A stretch of DNA of 7,197 bases. Origin: an uncultured Eubacteriales bacterium (GTDB taxonomy: Bacteria; Bacillota; Clostridia; Oscillospirales; Oscillospiraceae). The notes under the pieces were generated by a model that did no database searches, had not been told where the DNA came from, and saw only the letters and a list, made by a program, of their open reading frames with translations. The position numbers were made by a program, and so were the translations under genes. The stretch lies in contig URPU01000102.1 in the NCBI GenBank assembly GCA_900549865.1, positions 1 through 7,197 on the forward strand, read 5' to 3'. Below, piece after piece: positions 1-7,197 of this stretch; the stretch's first letter is position 1, and each line of letters opens with the position of its first letter.

Positions 1-48
1 GAACTGATGGGGAGAACAAGCAAAAATATTAAGTTAAGAATACCCGAA

Positions 49-66
49 AAACCCCGTAAAATCAAG
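49..66 (+). repeat. Imperfect 18-nt direct repeat, left copy
   Basis: AAACCCCGTAAAATCAAG here matches AAACCGGGAAAAATCAAG at 178-195 at 15 of 18 positions. The copies are 129 nt apart in the same orientation and bracket most of the tRNA-Ser-like relic. This copy lies where the 3' end of the minus-strand tRNA would be expected, the usual place for an integrase core site. Att-like repeat is one reading; chance similarity in AT-rich DNA is the other. Confidence 0.35.
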
Positions 67-143
67 GGATTCCGGACAGGGAGCTACCGAGTAGCGACCA
101 CGATTTCGAGTCAGGGCCGTTATAACCACTTCGATACCGCTGC
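63..143 (-). pseudogene. Degenerate tRNA-Ser(CGA)-like relic
   Basis: Read on the minus strand from 143 downward, the sequence follows a bacterial tRNA-Ser: a 7-nt acceptor-like strand (143-137), U8/A9 as TA (136-135), D stem TCG (134-132) pairing with CGG (119-117) around a loop with the GTGGTTATAA core, and an anticodon arm CCTGA-CTCGAAA-TCGTG (115-99) whose loop carries anticodon CGA at 108-106. The anticodon stem has one wobble and one mismatch. The downstream half is damaged: the T arm reads roughly GTCCGGAATCCC instead of a paired stem around TTCGAAT, and no 3' strand complements the acceptor GCAGCGG. It is therefore unlikely to be a working tRNA. It may be a pseudogene or the remnant of an integration target. 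The match rests on remembered tRNA-Ser consensus, not on a search. Confidence 0.4.
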
Positions 144-177
144 ATACTATATAAAGCACTGCGTAATTATAACCAAT

Positions 178-195
178 AAACCGGGAAAAATCAAG
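178..195 (+). repeat. Imperfect 18-nt direct repeat, right copy
   Basis: Second copy of the 18-nt repeat at 49-66, with three differences. It lies 34 nt beyond the acceptor end of the tRNA-like relic. No integrase gene is in view, so an attachment-site role cannot be supported from the window alone. Confidence 0.35.
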
Positions 196-210
196 AGTGC
201 GCGCACAATT

Positions 211-231
211 TATTCGCGTCCGCAGCGAATA
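211..231. repeat. Small hairpin sharing a 13-mer with 7169-7181
   Basis: TATTCGC (211-217) pairs perfectly with GCGAATA (225-231) around a 7-nt loop. The segment TTCGCGTCCGCAG at 213-225 occurs again at 7169-7181, also inside a hairpin and also in an intergenic stretch. This may be a degraded copy of a small dispersed palindromic element. It lacks a following T tract, so it is not a clear terminator. Confidence 0.4.
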
Positions 232-282
232 TGAACTATATGTGAATTCGATATAATTTGCAAATAATATTATATAAAACTA

Positions 283-311
283 TTGACAAGTTTGTGCTGT
301 GGTGATATAGT
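283..311 (+). promoter_or_regulatory. Sigma-A-type promoter of the RHH-clpB operon
   Basis: A perfect -35 TTGACA (283-288), a 17-bp spacer and a -10 TATAGT (306-311) form a near-consensus housekeeping promoter. A run of about 30 AT-rich bases lies directly upstream of the -35. The predicted start is near 318, giving a leader of about 93 nt before the ATG at 411. Two short dyads, ACAA-N2-TTGT (286-295) and TTGT-N2-ACAA (317-326), overlap the -35/spacer and the start point and are candidate operator half-sites. No recognisable CIRCE or CtsR box is present. Confidence 0.8.
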
Positions 312-320
312 GCTATTTGT

Positions 321-378
321 AAACAAGGAGCAGTACGAACGCGTCCGGCGCATATCCGCCGCGCGGCGCTCCGTGTTT
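321..378 (+). promoter_or_regulatory. 5' leader hairpin of the RHH-clpB mRNA
   Basis: Bases 321-331 pair with 368-378 at 10 of 11 positions (AAACA/TGTTT and GGAGC/GCTCC, with one A.G mismatch between them). Inside, CGGCG (346-350) pairs with CGCCG (357-361) around a 6-nt loop. The stem would begin almost at the predicted transcript 5' end and stop 8 nt before the purine-rich ribosome binding stretch (387-397), leaving it exposed. A role in stabilising the mRNA is the simplest idea; regulation by temperature or a protein is speculative. Confidence 0.45.
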
Positions 379-386
379 GCACATCA

Positions 387-397
387 AGAGGAAAGGA
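387..397 (+). promoter_or_regulatory. Ribosome binding stretch with unusual spacing
   Basis: The purine run AGAGGAAAGGA serves the RHH gene. Its right part, AAGGA (393-397), is 13 nt from the ATG at 411, longer than usual. Its left part, AGAGGA (387-392), sits 5 nt from another ATG at 398, which opens a 15-codon out-of-frame reading frame ending at 445. The ATG at 411 is still preferred for the main gene because the RHH beta strand starts immediately after it and no in-frame start lies between the RBS and it. Confidence 0.55.
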
Positions 398-410
398 ATG
401 GTTTGCCCGT

Positions 411-1058
411 ATGAAAAAGACATTATACAGCCTCATGCTCAATGACGAGGTCGTGCGCGAGGTAGATGCGCTGGCACACCGTATGGGCACGAGCCGTTCG
501 AGCCTTATAAATCAGATACTTGCGGAATACGTCAATTATACCACGCCCGAGAGGCGGATAAACGACGTGCTCTCCGCGATAGAGCAGCTTATGGCCCCGT
601 CGCGGGAGTTGGTGCCGTTCTTCGCGCCGAATACCTTTTCAATGTCGCTGAAAAGCTCGCTGGAGTACAAATACCGCCCGACGGTCAAGTACGAGGTGGC
701 GCTCACCCCCGGCGACAGCGAGGCCATCGGCGAGCTGTCGGTCGTGTTCCGCACGCAGTCGGCGGCGCTGATATCCGCCATGACGGACTTCTTCCGCATC
801 TGGAAGGACATTGAGGACAGGCTCCTGCGGCCGCTGACGGGCGCGGCAGTGAATTACGCGCTGTATGACGGCAAGTTCACGCGCAGCATCGCCCCGCCGG
901 ACAGAGACTGCACCGCCGACGAGCTGGCCGGCGCAATAAGCCAGTACATCACGCTTTTTGATAAGCTCATGAAGGGCTACCTCAGCGGCAGATACGACGC
1001 GCACGACGTCGAGGCCGCATATTACTCCAATCTGATCAAGACCCCTATCCACATATGA
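411..1058 (+). CDS. Ribbon-helix-helix (CopG/Arc-like) DNA-binding protein upstream of ClpB
   Basis: A 215-residue protein whose first ~45 residues look like a ribbon-helix-helix fold: a short beta strand (KTLYSLML, residues 3-10), a first helix (about 12-25), the turn GTSRSS (26-31) and a second helix (about 30-43, SLINQILAEYVN). RHH proteins bind DNA as dimers through the paired beta strands, so a cytoplasmic transcription factor role is likely. Residues 45-215 form an extra domain I do not recognise. It includes an acidic/aromatic helix around 118-138 (ISAMTDFFRIWKDIEDRLL) and a helical tail (about 168-190); it could be for oligomerisation or signal sensing. Simple CopG repressors are usually well under 100 residues, so this one is long. 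The stop lies 34 nt before clpB with no terminator between, so the two are probably co-transcribed, suggesting autoregulation and control of clpB. The DNA-binding call is fairly sure; the target is inference. Confidence 0.8.
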   Translation: MKKTLYSLMLNDEVVREVDALAHRMGTSRSSLINQILAEYVNYTTPERRINDVLSAIEQLMAPSRELVPFFAPNTFSMSLKSSLEYKYRPTVKYEVALTPGDSEAIGELSVVFRTQSAALISAMTDFFRIWKDIEDRLLRPLTGAAVNYALYDGKFTRSIAPPDRDCTADELAGAISQYITLFDKLMKGYLSGRYDAHDVEAAYYSNLIKTPIHI

Positions 1059-1092
1059 TTAGAAAACCGGCAACGAGAGGAGAGATCGATCA

Positions 1093-3672
<2,580 letters not shown>

Positions 3673-3714
3673 GCCGGGCTCTGCGCCGGGCAGCAGAATT
3701 ATATAATAGTATAA

Positions 3715-3765
3715 ATCGGGCGCGGCTCATTCTTAAAACGGATGAGCTGCGCCCGATGTTTTTTT
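3715..3765 (+). terminator. Intrinsic terminator after clpB, probably bidirectional
   Basis: A 16-bp stem (3715-3730 with 3742-3757, one G.T wobble in RNA) closes an 11-nt loop and is followed by seven T residues (3759-3765), a textbook rho-independent terminator for clpB. The convergent fhs gene stops at 3776, only 11 nt away. On the minus strand the same stem is followed by an AT-rich but less T-pure tract, so it probably ends fhs transcripts too. Confidence 0.92.
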
Positions 3766-3775
3766 GTTTGCCCGG

Positions 3776-5443
3776 TCAGAACAGTCCGGTTATCCTGCCC
3801 GCGCCGTCCACGTCGATGCCCTCTGCGGCGGGTCTTTTCGGCAGGCCCGGCATCGTGAGGATATCCCCCGTCAGCGCCACGATGAAGCCCGCCCCGGCGC
3901 ACACGCGCAGCTCGCGCACGGTTATGTCGAAATCCTCCGGCGCGCCGAGCTTCGTCTTGTCGTCGGAGAAGCTGTACTGCGTCTTTGCCACGCACACGGG
4001 AAGCTTTCCGAAGCCCTGCGCATTGAGAGCTTCGAGCTGAGCGCGCGCCTCATCGGTGAATATGACGCCGCGCCCGCCGTATACCCTGCGCGTCACGGCG
4101 GCAAGCTTTTCCTCTATCGTGTCCGTCAGCGCGTAGGCGAAGCGAAAATCCTCCGGCGCCGCGCACAGGCGCACGACCTCGTGTGCAAGCTCCTCTCCGC
4201 CTGCGCCGCCCTTGGCCCACACCTCGCACAGCTTCGCGTTCACGCCCGCGGCGCGGCACTCCTCCTCCACGAGCCGCAGCTCCGCCGCGGTGTCGGAGGG
4301 GAAGCGGTTTATCGCCACAACGCAGTTCAGCCCATAGGTGTCCTTGAGCACGTTCACATGCCGCATAAGGTTCGGCAGGCCCGCCGCAAGCGCGGCAAGG
4401 TTTTCCTCGTCCAGCGCCGCTTTGTCCGCCCCGCCGTGCATTTTCAGCGCGCGCATCGTCGCCACGACGACCGCCGCGTCGGGCTTCAGCCCTGCCGCGC
4501 GGCACTTTATATCCAGAAACTTCTCCGCGCCGAGGTCCGCGCCGAAGCCGGCCTCCGTCACGGCGTAATCGCCCAGATGCATCGCCATGCGCGTGGCCGT
4601 GACGGAGTTGCACCCGTGCGCGATGTTCGCAAACGGCCCACCGTGCACAAAGGCGGGCGTGCCCTCCAGCGTCTGCACGAGGTTGGGCTTTATCGCGTCC
4701 TTCAGAAGCGCCGCCATCGCGCCCACGGCGTTGAGCTGCGCCGCCGTCACGGGCGCGCCGTCATAGGTATAACCCACTATCATCCGCGCAAGGCGCGCCT
4801 TCAGGTCGGCAAGCGAGTCCGCAAGGCAGAACACGGCCATCGTCTCCGTCGCCACGGTGATGTCAAAGCCGTCGTCGCGCGGCACGCCGTCCGTCCTCTT
4901 CCCGAGGCCGTCGCGGATATTGCGAAGCTGCCTGTCGTTCATGTCCACACAGCGCCGCCACGTCACGCGCTGCGGGTCTATATTGAGGGCGTTGCCCTGA
5001 TATATATGATTATCCACCATGGCGGCAAGCAGGTTGTGCGCCGCCCCGATGGCGTGGATATCCCCGGTGAAGTGCAGGTTTATGTCCTCCATCGGCACGA
5101 CCTGCGCGTATCCGCCGCCCGCCGCGCCGCCCTTCAGCCCGAACACGGGGCCAAGCGACGGCTCTCGCATTGCGAGAACGGCGTTCTTCCCTATCCTGCA
5201 CAGCGCATCCGCAAGGCCGATGGCCGTGGTTGTCTTGCCCTCGCCCGCCGCCGTCGGCGTGATGGCCGTGACGAGGATGAGCTTCCCAGCGCGCTCCGCG
5301 CCCGCGTTCAGCAGCGCCGGGTCTACCTTCGCCTTATAGCGGCCGTACTGCTCAAGATACCTCTCGTCTATCCCGGCGCGCGCGGCGACCTCAGTAATAG
5401 GCCGCATCCGGCACGCCTGCGCGATCTCTATGTCAGATCTCAT
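3776..5443 (-). CDS. fhs: Formate-tetrahydrofolate ligase (10-formyl-THF synthetase)
   Basis: A 555-residue cytoplasmic enzyme, close to the usual family length of about 556-560. It joins formate to tetrahydrofolate with ATP, giving 10-formyl-THF, ADP and phosphate; this feeds purine and formyl-Met synthesis and, in acetogens, the methyl branch of the Wood-Ljungdahl pathway. The phosphate-binding loop [12 protein letters not shown] is at residues 62-73 (Lys70, Thr71), followed by [18 protein letters not shown] (94-111) and the INLHFTGD segment (121-128). The second family signature, [11 protein letters not shown], is at 328-338. The gene is complete, with no frameshift. The start is supported by AGGGGG 6 nt upstream of the ATG (bases 5455-5450 on the minus strand). 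It is a single gene here, convergent with clpB and divergent from the lipoprotein, with no other folate gene in view, so the sequence does not say whether the host is an acetogen. Confidence 0.97.
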   Translation of the reverse strand: MRSDIEIAQACRMRPITEVAARAGIDERYLEQYGRYKAKVDPALLNAGAERAGKLILVTAITPTAAGEGKTTTAIGLADALCRIGKNAVLAMREPSLGPVFGLKGGAAGGGYAQVVPMEDINLHFTGDIHAIGAAHNLLAAMVDNHIYQGNALNIDPQRVTWRRCVDMNDRQLRNIRDGLGKRTDGVPRDDGFDITVATETMAVFCLADSLADLKARLARMIVGYTYDGAPVTAAQLNAVGAMAALLKDAIKPNLVQTLEGTPAFVHGGPFANIAHGCNSVTATRMAMHLGDYAVTEAGFGADLGAEKFLDIKCRAAGLKPDAAVVVATMRALKMHGGADKAALDEENLAALAAGLPNLMRHVNVLKDTYGLNCVVAINRFPSDTAAELRLVEEECRAAGVNAKLCEVWAKGGAGGEELAHEVVRLCAAPEDFRFAYALTDTIEEKLAAVTRRVYGGRGVIFTDEARAQLEALNAQGFGKLPVCVAKTQYSFSDDKTKLGAPEDFDITVRELRVCAGAGFIVALTGDILTMPGLPKRPAAEGIDVDGAGRITGLF

Positions 5444-5510
5444 TGAATTCCCCCTTTTTACACCGCCGTCCGGTGTGTGAAGCTTGCGTCTTTAAGACAG
5501 TATATAGATT

Positions 5511-5519
5511 ATTATACCA
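5511..5519 (-). promoter_or_regulatory. Extended -10 promoter of fhs
   Basis: On the minus strand TGGTATAAT carries the TG-N-TATAAT extended -10 motif. The position expected for the -35 (about 5539-5534) reads TTCCTT, a weak match, which suits an extended -10 promoter. The start would be near 5504, giving a leader of about 60 nt. That leader contains an 11-nt dyad (5488-5498) and a 6-bp hairpin ACACCG/CGGTGT (5460-5465 with 5471-5476) ending 4 nt before the AGGGGG ribosome binding site. It looks too short for a THF riboswitch and I see no such motif. Confidence 0.55.
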
Positions 5520-5566
5520 AACATATGTCCAAAAAGGAAGAGGCCATTCCCCCCGCCCGGCACGCG

Positions 5567-5587
5567 AACATGCATAAAATGCACGTT
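5567..5587. promoter_or_regulatory. Imperfect 21-nt palindrome, candidate operator
   Basis: TGCAT-AAA-ATGCA (5571-5583) is a perfect dyad. After one mismatched pair it extends by AAC on the left (5567-5569) and GTT on the right (5585-5587), giving 8 pairs per arm. It ends 18 bp before the -35 of the lipoprotein promoter and lies about 48 bp upstream of the fhs -10, a position suited to a regulator of either gene. The binding protein is unknown. Confidence 0.4.
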
Positions 5588-5605
5588 TTCATGTCGATTC
5601 AGCAC

Positions 5606-5634
5606 TTGCCATGCGTGGGAACCTCCGATATAAT
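5606..5634 (+). promoter_or_regulatory. Sigma-A-type promoter of the lipoprotein gene
   Basis: TTGCCA (5606-5611), a 17-bp spacer and a perfect TATAAT (5629-5634) form a good housekeeping promoter. Transcription would start near 5641, leaving a leader of about 45 nt before the ATG at 5686. It is divergent from the fhs promoter, with the -10 boxes about 110 bp apart. Confidence 0.75.
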
Positions 5635-5685
5635 TTATATAGTTGACCCCAATCAATGATTTTCAGAAAAGAGAGGACATTTTGG

Positions 5686-7086
5686 ATGAAAAAGAAAACG
5701 CTCATCGCGCTTGTCCTGCTCGCGTGTATGCTGCTGACCGCCTGCGGCAGTACCGGCAGCAGCAGCGGCAGCAGCAGCGACGCCGTCGTTGAAAGCAGCA
5801 CTCCGGAACCCGTCGAAGCAAAGGCCGATGCAAAGGACGGGGAGGACTTCCGCAATAATCTTGCGGCGGGGCTGAATGCGCGTCTCGCGCTGGTTGATTC
5901 CGATATGCTTTCAAACGCGGACAAATCTGTTGATAAAAACACGAGCTACGTGAATGCTGAGCTGGACGCGCTGGGTAAGTATGAGGACTATGTCATTCTT
6001 GACAAGTGGCTCGACATTCTGGCGAAGCGGTATTTCGACGCGCTTGACTCCCAACTCGCGGCGATGGAATACGCCGAGACTGACGGCTTAAAGTACCATG
6101 AGTATTACATGCTGAAGGGCTATAACGAGCGCGTCATGGTGCTTGCCTATCTCAAGTCGGAGTACGGCTTCGATATCGGCGAGACCTATGCCAAGGACTT
6201 TGACGAGATGACCGCCGAGGGCGACACGCTGCTTGAACTCAAGGAGCTTGCCGCACAGCAGCAGCCCGTGCGCATCCTCACCGGCAGCGGCATGTGCGAT
6301 TACACTGCGGAGCTTGTCAATGTCACGGAGCTCGACCTTTCCGGCTCGTACATCAGCATATACCCCATGGACGAAAACGGCGAGCCATACGACACCTACG
6401 GCGGCGCGGCAGGGAGCTGGAAGCCCGGCGAGAGTCTTGACATCTACTTCATGGGCACGCGCGAGCTCATGCCCACGACGGTGGGGCTGTCTATCGAGCT
6501 GCCCAACGCGCTGAAAACCGACTATATGCCGCTGAGCTTTAAAGAGGCCGGGGCAGACTTCATTCTCAAGGACGCCCCCTGCGAGGCCGGCGACAGGGTG
6601 AAGTTCCGGTTCGACTCCGTTTCCGCAGATTCGCCATTGTGGCTCGACGGCGAAGCGTCGCTCTTCATCTGGCTTGAGGGCGAAAAGACCTACGACGCGT
6701 TCTTTGCGATGCTTCAGGACTATGTCGATCATCCCGAGAACTACACGCAGGAGGAAGCCGAAAAGTATACGGCAGATACCATGCCGGAAAACCTCTCCTG
6801 GTTCCTCTCCTTCGGCACGTATTGCCGCGGCAGCGGGCTTGACCCTGACTGCGCCGCCGATGTCCTCGCCAACCCGGAGGATTATTACGACTCTCTCTCC
6901 ATCTTCTTCCCCGCCGCCAATTTCACCGTCGAGGTGTACAGCAGCAGCGGTGAGCTCGTTGCGGAGAAGCCCGTTTTCTACGAAAATTATGCCGTCGGTG
7001 AAAAGCTCAGGGGCACAGATACCGAGCAGATACATCTGTACGGCCTTGCACCGGATACCTATACCGTTGTCATAAAGGAAAGCTAA
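5686..7086 (+). CDS. Uncharacterised secreted lipoprotein
   Basis: A 466-residue protein with a type II signal peptide: Lys2-4, a hydrophobic core (about 5-17) and the lipobox LTAC with Cys20 as the lipidated residue, followed by a Ser/Gly linker (about 21-32). It should be anchored to the outer face of the membrane. I do not recognise the rest. Residues ~45-190 look mainly helical and charged; ~195-345 look beta-rich (segments such as ELDLSGSYISIYPMD and ESLDIYFMGTRE); then comes an acidic helical stretch; the last ~55 residues (from FTVEVYSSSG to the end) look like a small beta-sandwich strand set. Mature Cys204, 299, 380 and 389 could form disulfides. No enzyme motif or solute-binding signature is evident. 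The start at 5686 is chosen over an in-frame ATG at 5656 because GAGAGGA (5671-5677) lies 8 nt before it and the KKK signal peptide begins there. It appears monocistronic. The lipoprotein call is firm; the function is unknown. Confidence 0.88.
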   Translation: MKKKTLIALVLLACMLLTACGSTGSSSGSSSDAVVESSTPEPVEAKADAKDGEDFRNNLAAGLNARLALVDSDMLSNADKSVDKNTSYVNAELDALGKYEDYVILDKWLDILAKRYFDALDSQLAAMEYAETDGLKYHEYYMLKGYNERVMVLAYLKSEYGFDIGETYAKDFDEMTAEGDTLLELKELAAQQQPVRILTGSGMCDYTAELVNVTELDLSGSYISIYPMDENGEPYDTYGGAAGSWKPGESLDIYFMGTRELMPTTVGLSIELPNALKTDYMPLSFKEAGADFILKDAPCEAGDRVKFRFDSVSADSPLWLDGEASLFIWLEGEKTYDAFFAMLQDYVDHPENYTQEEAEKYTADTMPENLSWFLSFGTYCRGSGLDPDCAADVLANPEDYYDSLSIFFPAANFTVEVYSSSGELVAEKPVFYENYAVGEKLRGTDTEQIHLYGLAPDTYTVVIKES

Positions 7087-7113
7087 CGCAGGCAACCGGG
7101 CAATAAAGAATAA

Positions 7114-7143
7114 CAGAGGAAGAGGCCGCGGCCTCTTCCTCTG
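7114..7143. terminator. 30-nt perfect palindrome, terminator-like hairpin
   Basis: The sequence is its own reverse complement over all 30 bases; as RNA it would form a 13-bp stem with a CGCG loop. It starts 27 nt after the lipoprotein stop. On the plus strand it is followed by CTTGTC and seven A, not a T tract. On the minus strand it is followed by TTATTCTTTATT, so it better fits a terminator for a leftward gene beyond the window. It may still end or stabilise the lipoprotein mRNA. CTCTGC (7139-7144) can alternatively pair with GCAGAG (7162-7167). Confidence 0.55.
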
Positions 7144-7167
7144 CTTGTCAAAAAAAGCCTCGCAGAG

Positions 7168-7189
7168 TTTCGCGTCCGCAGACGCGAAA
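7168..7189. repeat. Hairpin sharing a 13-mer with 213-225
   Basis: TTTCGCGTC (7168-7176) pairs perfectly with GACGCGAAA (7181-7189) around the loop CGCA. TTCGCGTCCGCAG (7169-7181) is repeated exactly at 213-225, in the other intergenic hairpin. It may be a dispersed palindromic repeat or a second terminator stem; the following bases GCATTATT run off the window, so a T tract cannot be judged. Confidence 0.45.
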
Positions 7190-7197
7190 GCATTATT

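Larger units (their letters stand above)
1..282. other. AT-rich non-coding left flank
   Basis: I see no convincing protein gene in this stretch. One plus-strand frame is open from base 1 to a TGA at 235-237. Its product is Lys/Arg-rich, has no recognisable domain, has no ribosome binding site before its first ATG (base 7), and runs across a tRNA-like relic, so I do not call it; a short C-terminal tail of a gene starting to the left cannot be fully excluded. The stretch holds the relic (63-143), an imperfect direct repeat (49-66 and 178-195), a small hairpin (211-231) and a very AT-rich run (about 250-282) just upstream of the promoter at 283, which could act as an UP element. Base composition is clearly more AT-rich than the genes to the right. 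Confidence 0.6.

Noticed and set aside
7..234. Plus-strand frame of 75 codons at the left edge
   Set aside because: No ribosome binding site, no recognisable domain, and it reads through the antisense of a tRNA-like relic. It could at most be the tail of a gene starting outside the window.
252..257. A TATAAT box upstream of the main promoter
   Set aside because: The expected -35 position (about 229-234, ATATGA-like) does not resemble TTGACA; the near-consensus promoter at 283-311 is far better.
291..316. Possible CIRCE element near the clpB operon promoter
   Set aside because: TAGTGCTAT (308-316) matches one CIRCE arm at 7 of 9 positions, but no matching left arm exists at the required 9-nt spacing.
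3698..3714. TATAAT-like sequence between clpB and its terminator
   Set aside because: No -35 box at proper spacing on either strand; it is the AT-rich base of the terminator.
3764..5446. A 560-codon open frame on the plus strand opposite fhs
   Set aside because: Same effect: fhs on the minus strand is complete and well matched, while the antisense product is Arg/His/Ala-rich and shows no family features.
5444..5510. THF riboswitch or other folate-responsive leader for fhs
   Set aside because: The leader is only about 60 nt and shows only two tiny stems, with no folT-type conserved segments that I can recognise.
5477..5659. Plus-strand 60-codon frame in the divergent intergenic region
   Set aside because: It lies across both divergent promoters, has no ribosome binding site and no domain.
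5656..5685. An earlier ATG (5656) for the lipoprotein
   Set aside because: It has no ribosome binding site, would put ten residues with an internal Trp before the Lys-rich signal peptide, and the RBS at 5671-5677 is well placed for 5686.

Overview
The window looks like chromosomal DNA from a fairly GC-rich Firmicute, most likely a gut-type Clostridia/Oscillospirales organism. This is inferred from a full-length bacterial ClpB, a clostridial-type formate-tetrahydrofolate ligase, a lipoprotein with an LTAC lipobox and Ser/Gly linker, purine-rich AGAGGA-like ribosome binding sites, and sigma-A-type promoters set in AT-rich gaps between GC-rich genes. Isoleucine is often coded by ATA despite the high GC. 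The taxon is an inference, not a measurement.

Layout. Bases 1-282 hold no convincing protein gene. They contain a degenerate tRNA-Ser(CGA)-like relic on the minus strand, an imperfect 18-nt direct repeat on either side of it, and a small hairpin whose core recurs at the right end of the window. A strong sigma-A promoter (283-311) and a hairpin-forming leader then lead into a two-gene rightward operon: a ribbon-helix-helix DNA-binding protein (411-1058) and the disaggregase ClpB (1093-3672). A strong intrinsic terminator (3715-3765) follows and is shared with the convergent leftward gene for formate-tetrahydrofolate ligase, fhs (3776-5443). A 242-bp divergent intergenic region carries an extended -10 promoter for fhs, an imperfect palindrome and a well-formed promoter for an uncharacterised surface lipoprotein (5686-7086). 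The last 110 bases hold a 30-nt perfect palindrome and a second hairpin.

How the genes relate. The only clear functional unit is the RHH-clpB pair: same strand, 34-nt gap, no terminator between them, and one visible promoter. I see no CIRCE or CtsR box, the usual Firmicute controls of clpB, so the RHH protein is a candidate regulator of this disaggregase. fhs supplies 10-formyl-THF for one-carbon metabolism. Nothing in the sequence ties it to the lipoprotein beyond the shared divergent control region.

No wholly new multi-gene system is evident. The points most worth a second look are the RHH-ClpB operon with its candidate operator sites and leader hairpin, the tRNA-Ser relic with flanking repeats at the left edge, and the uncharacterised lipoprotein.
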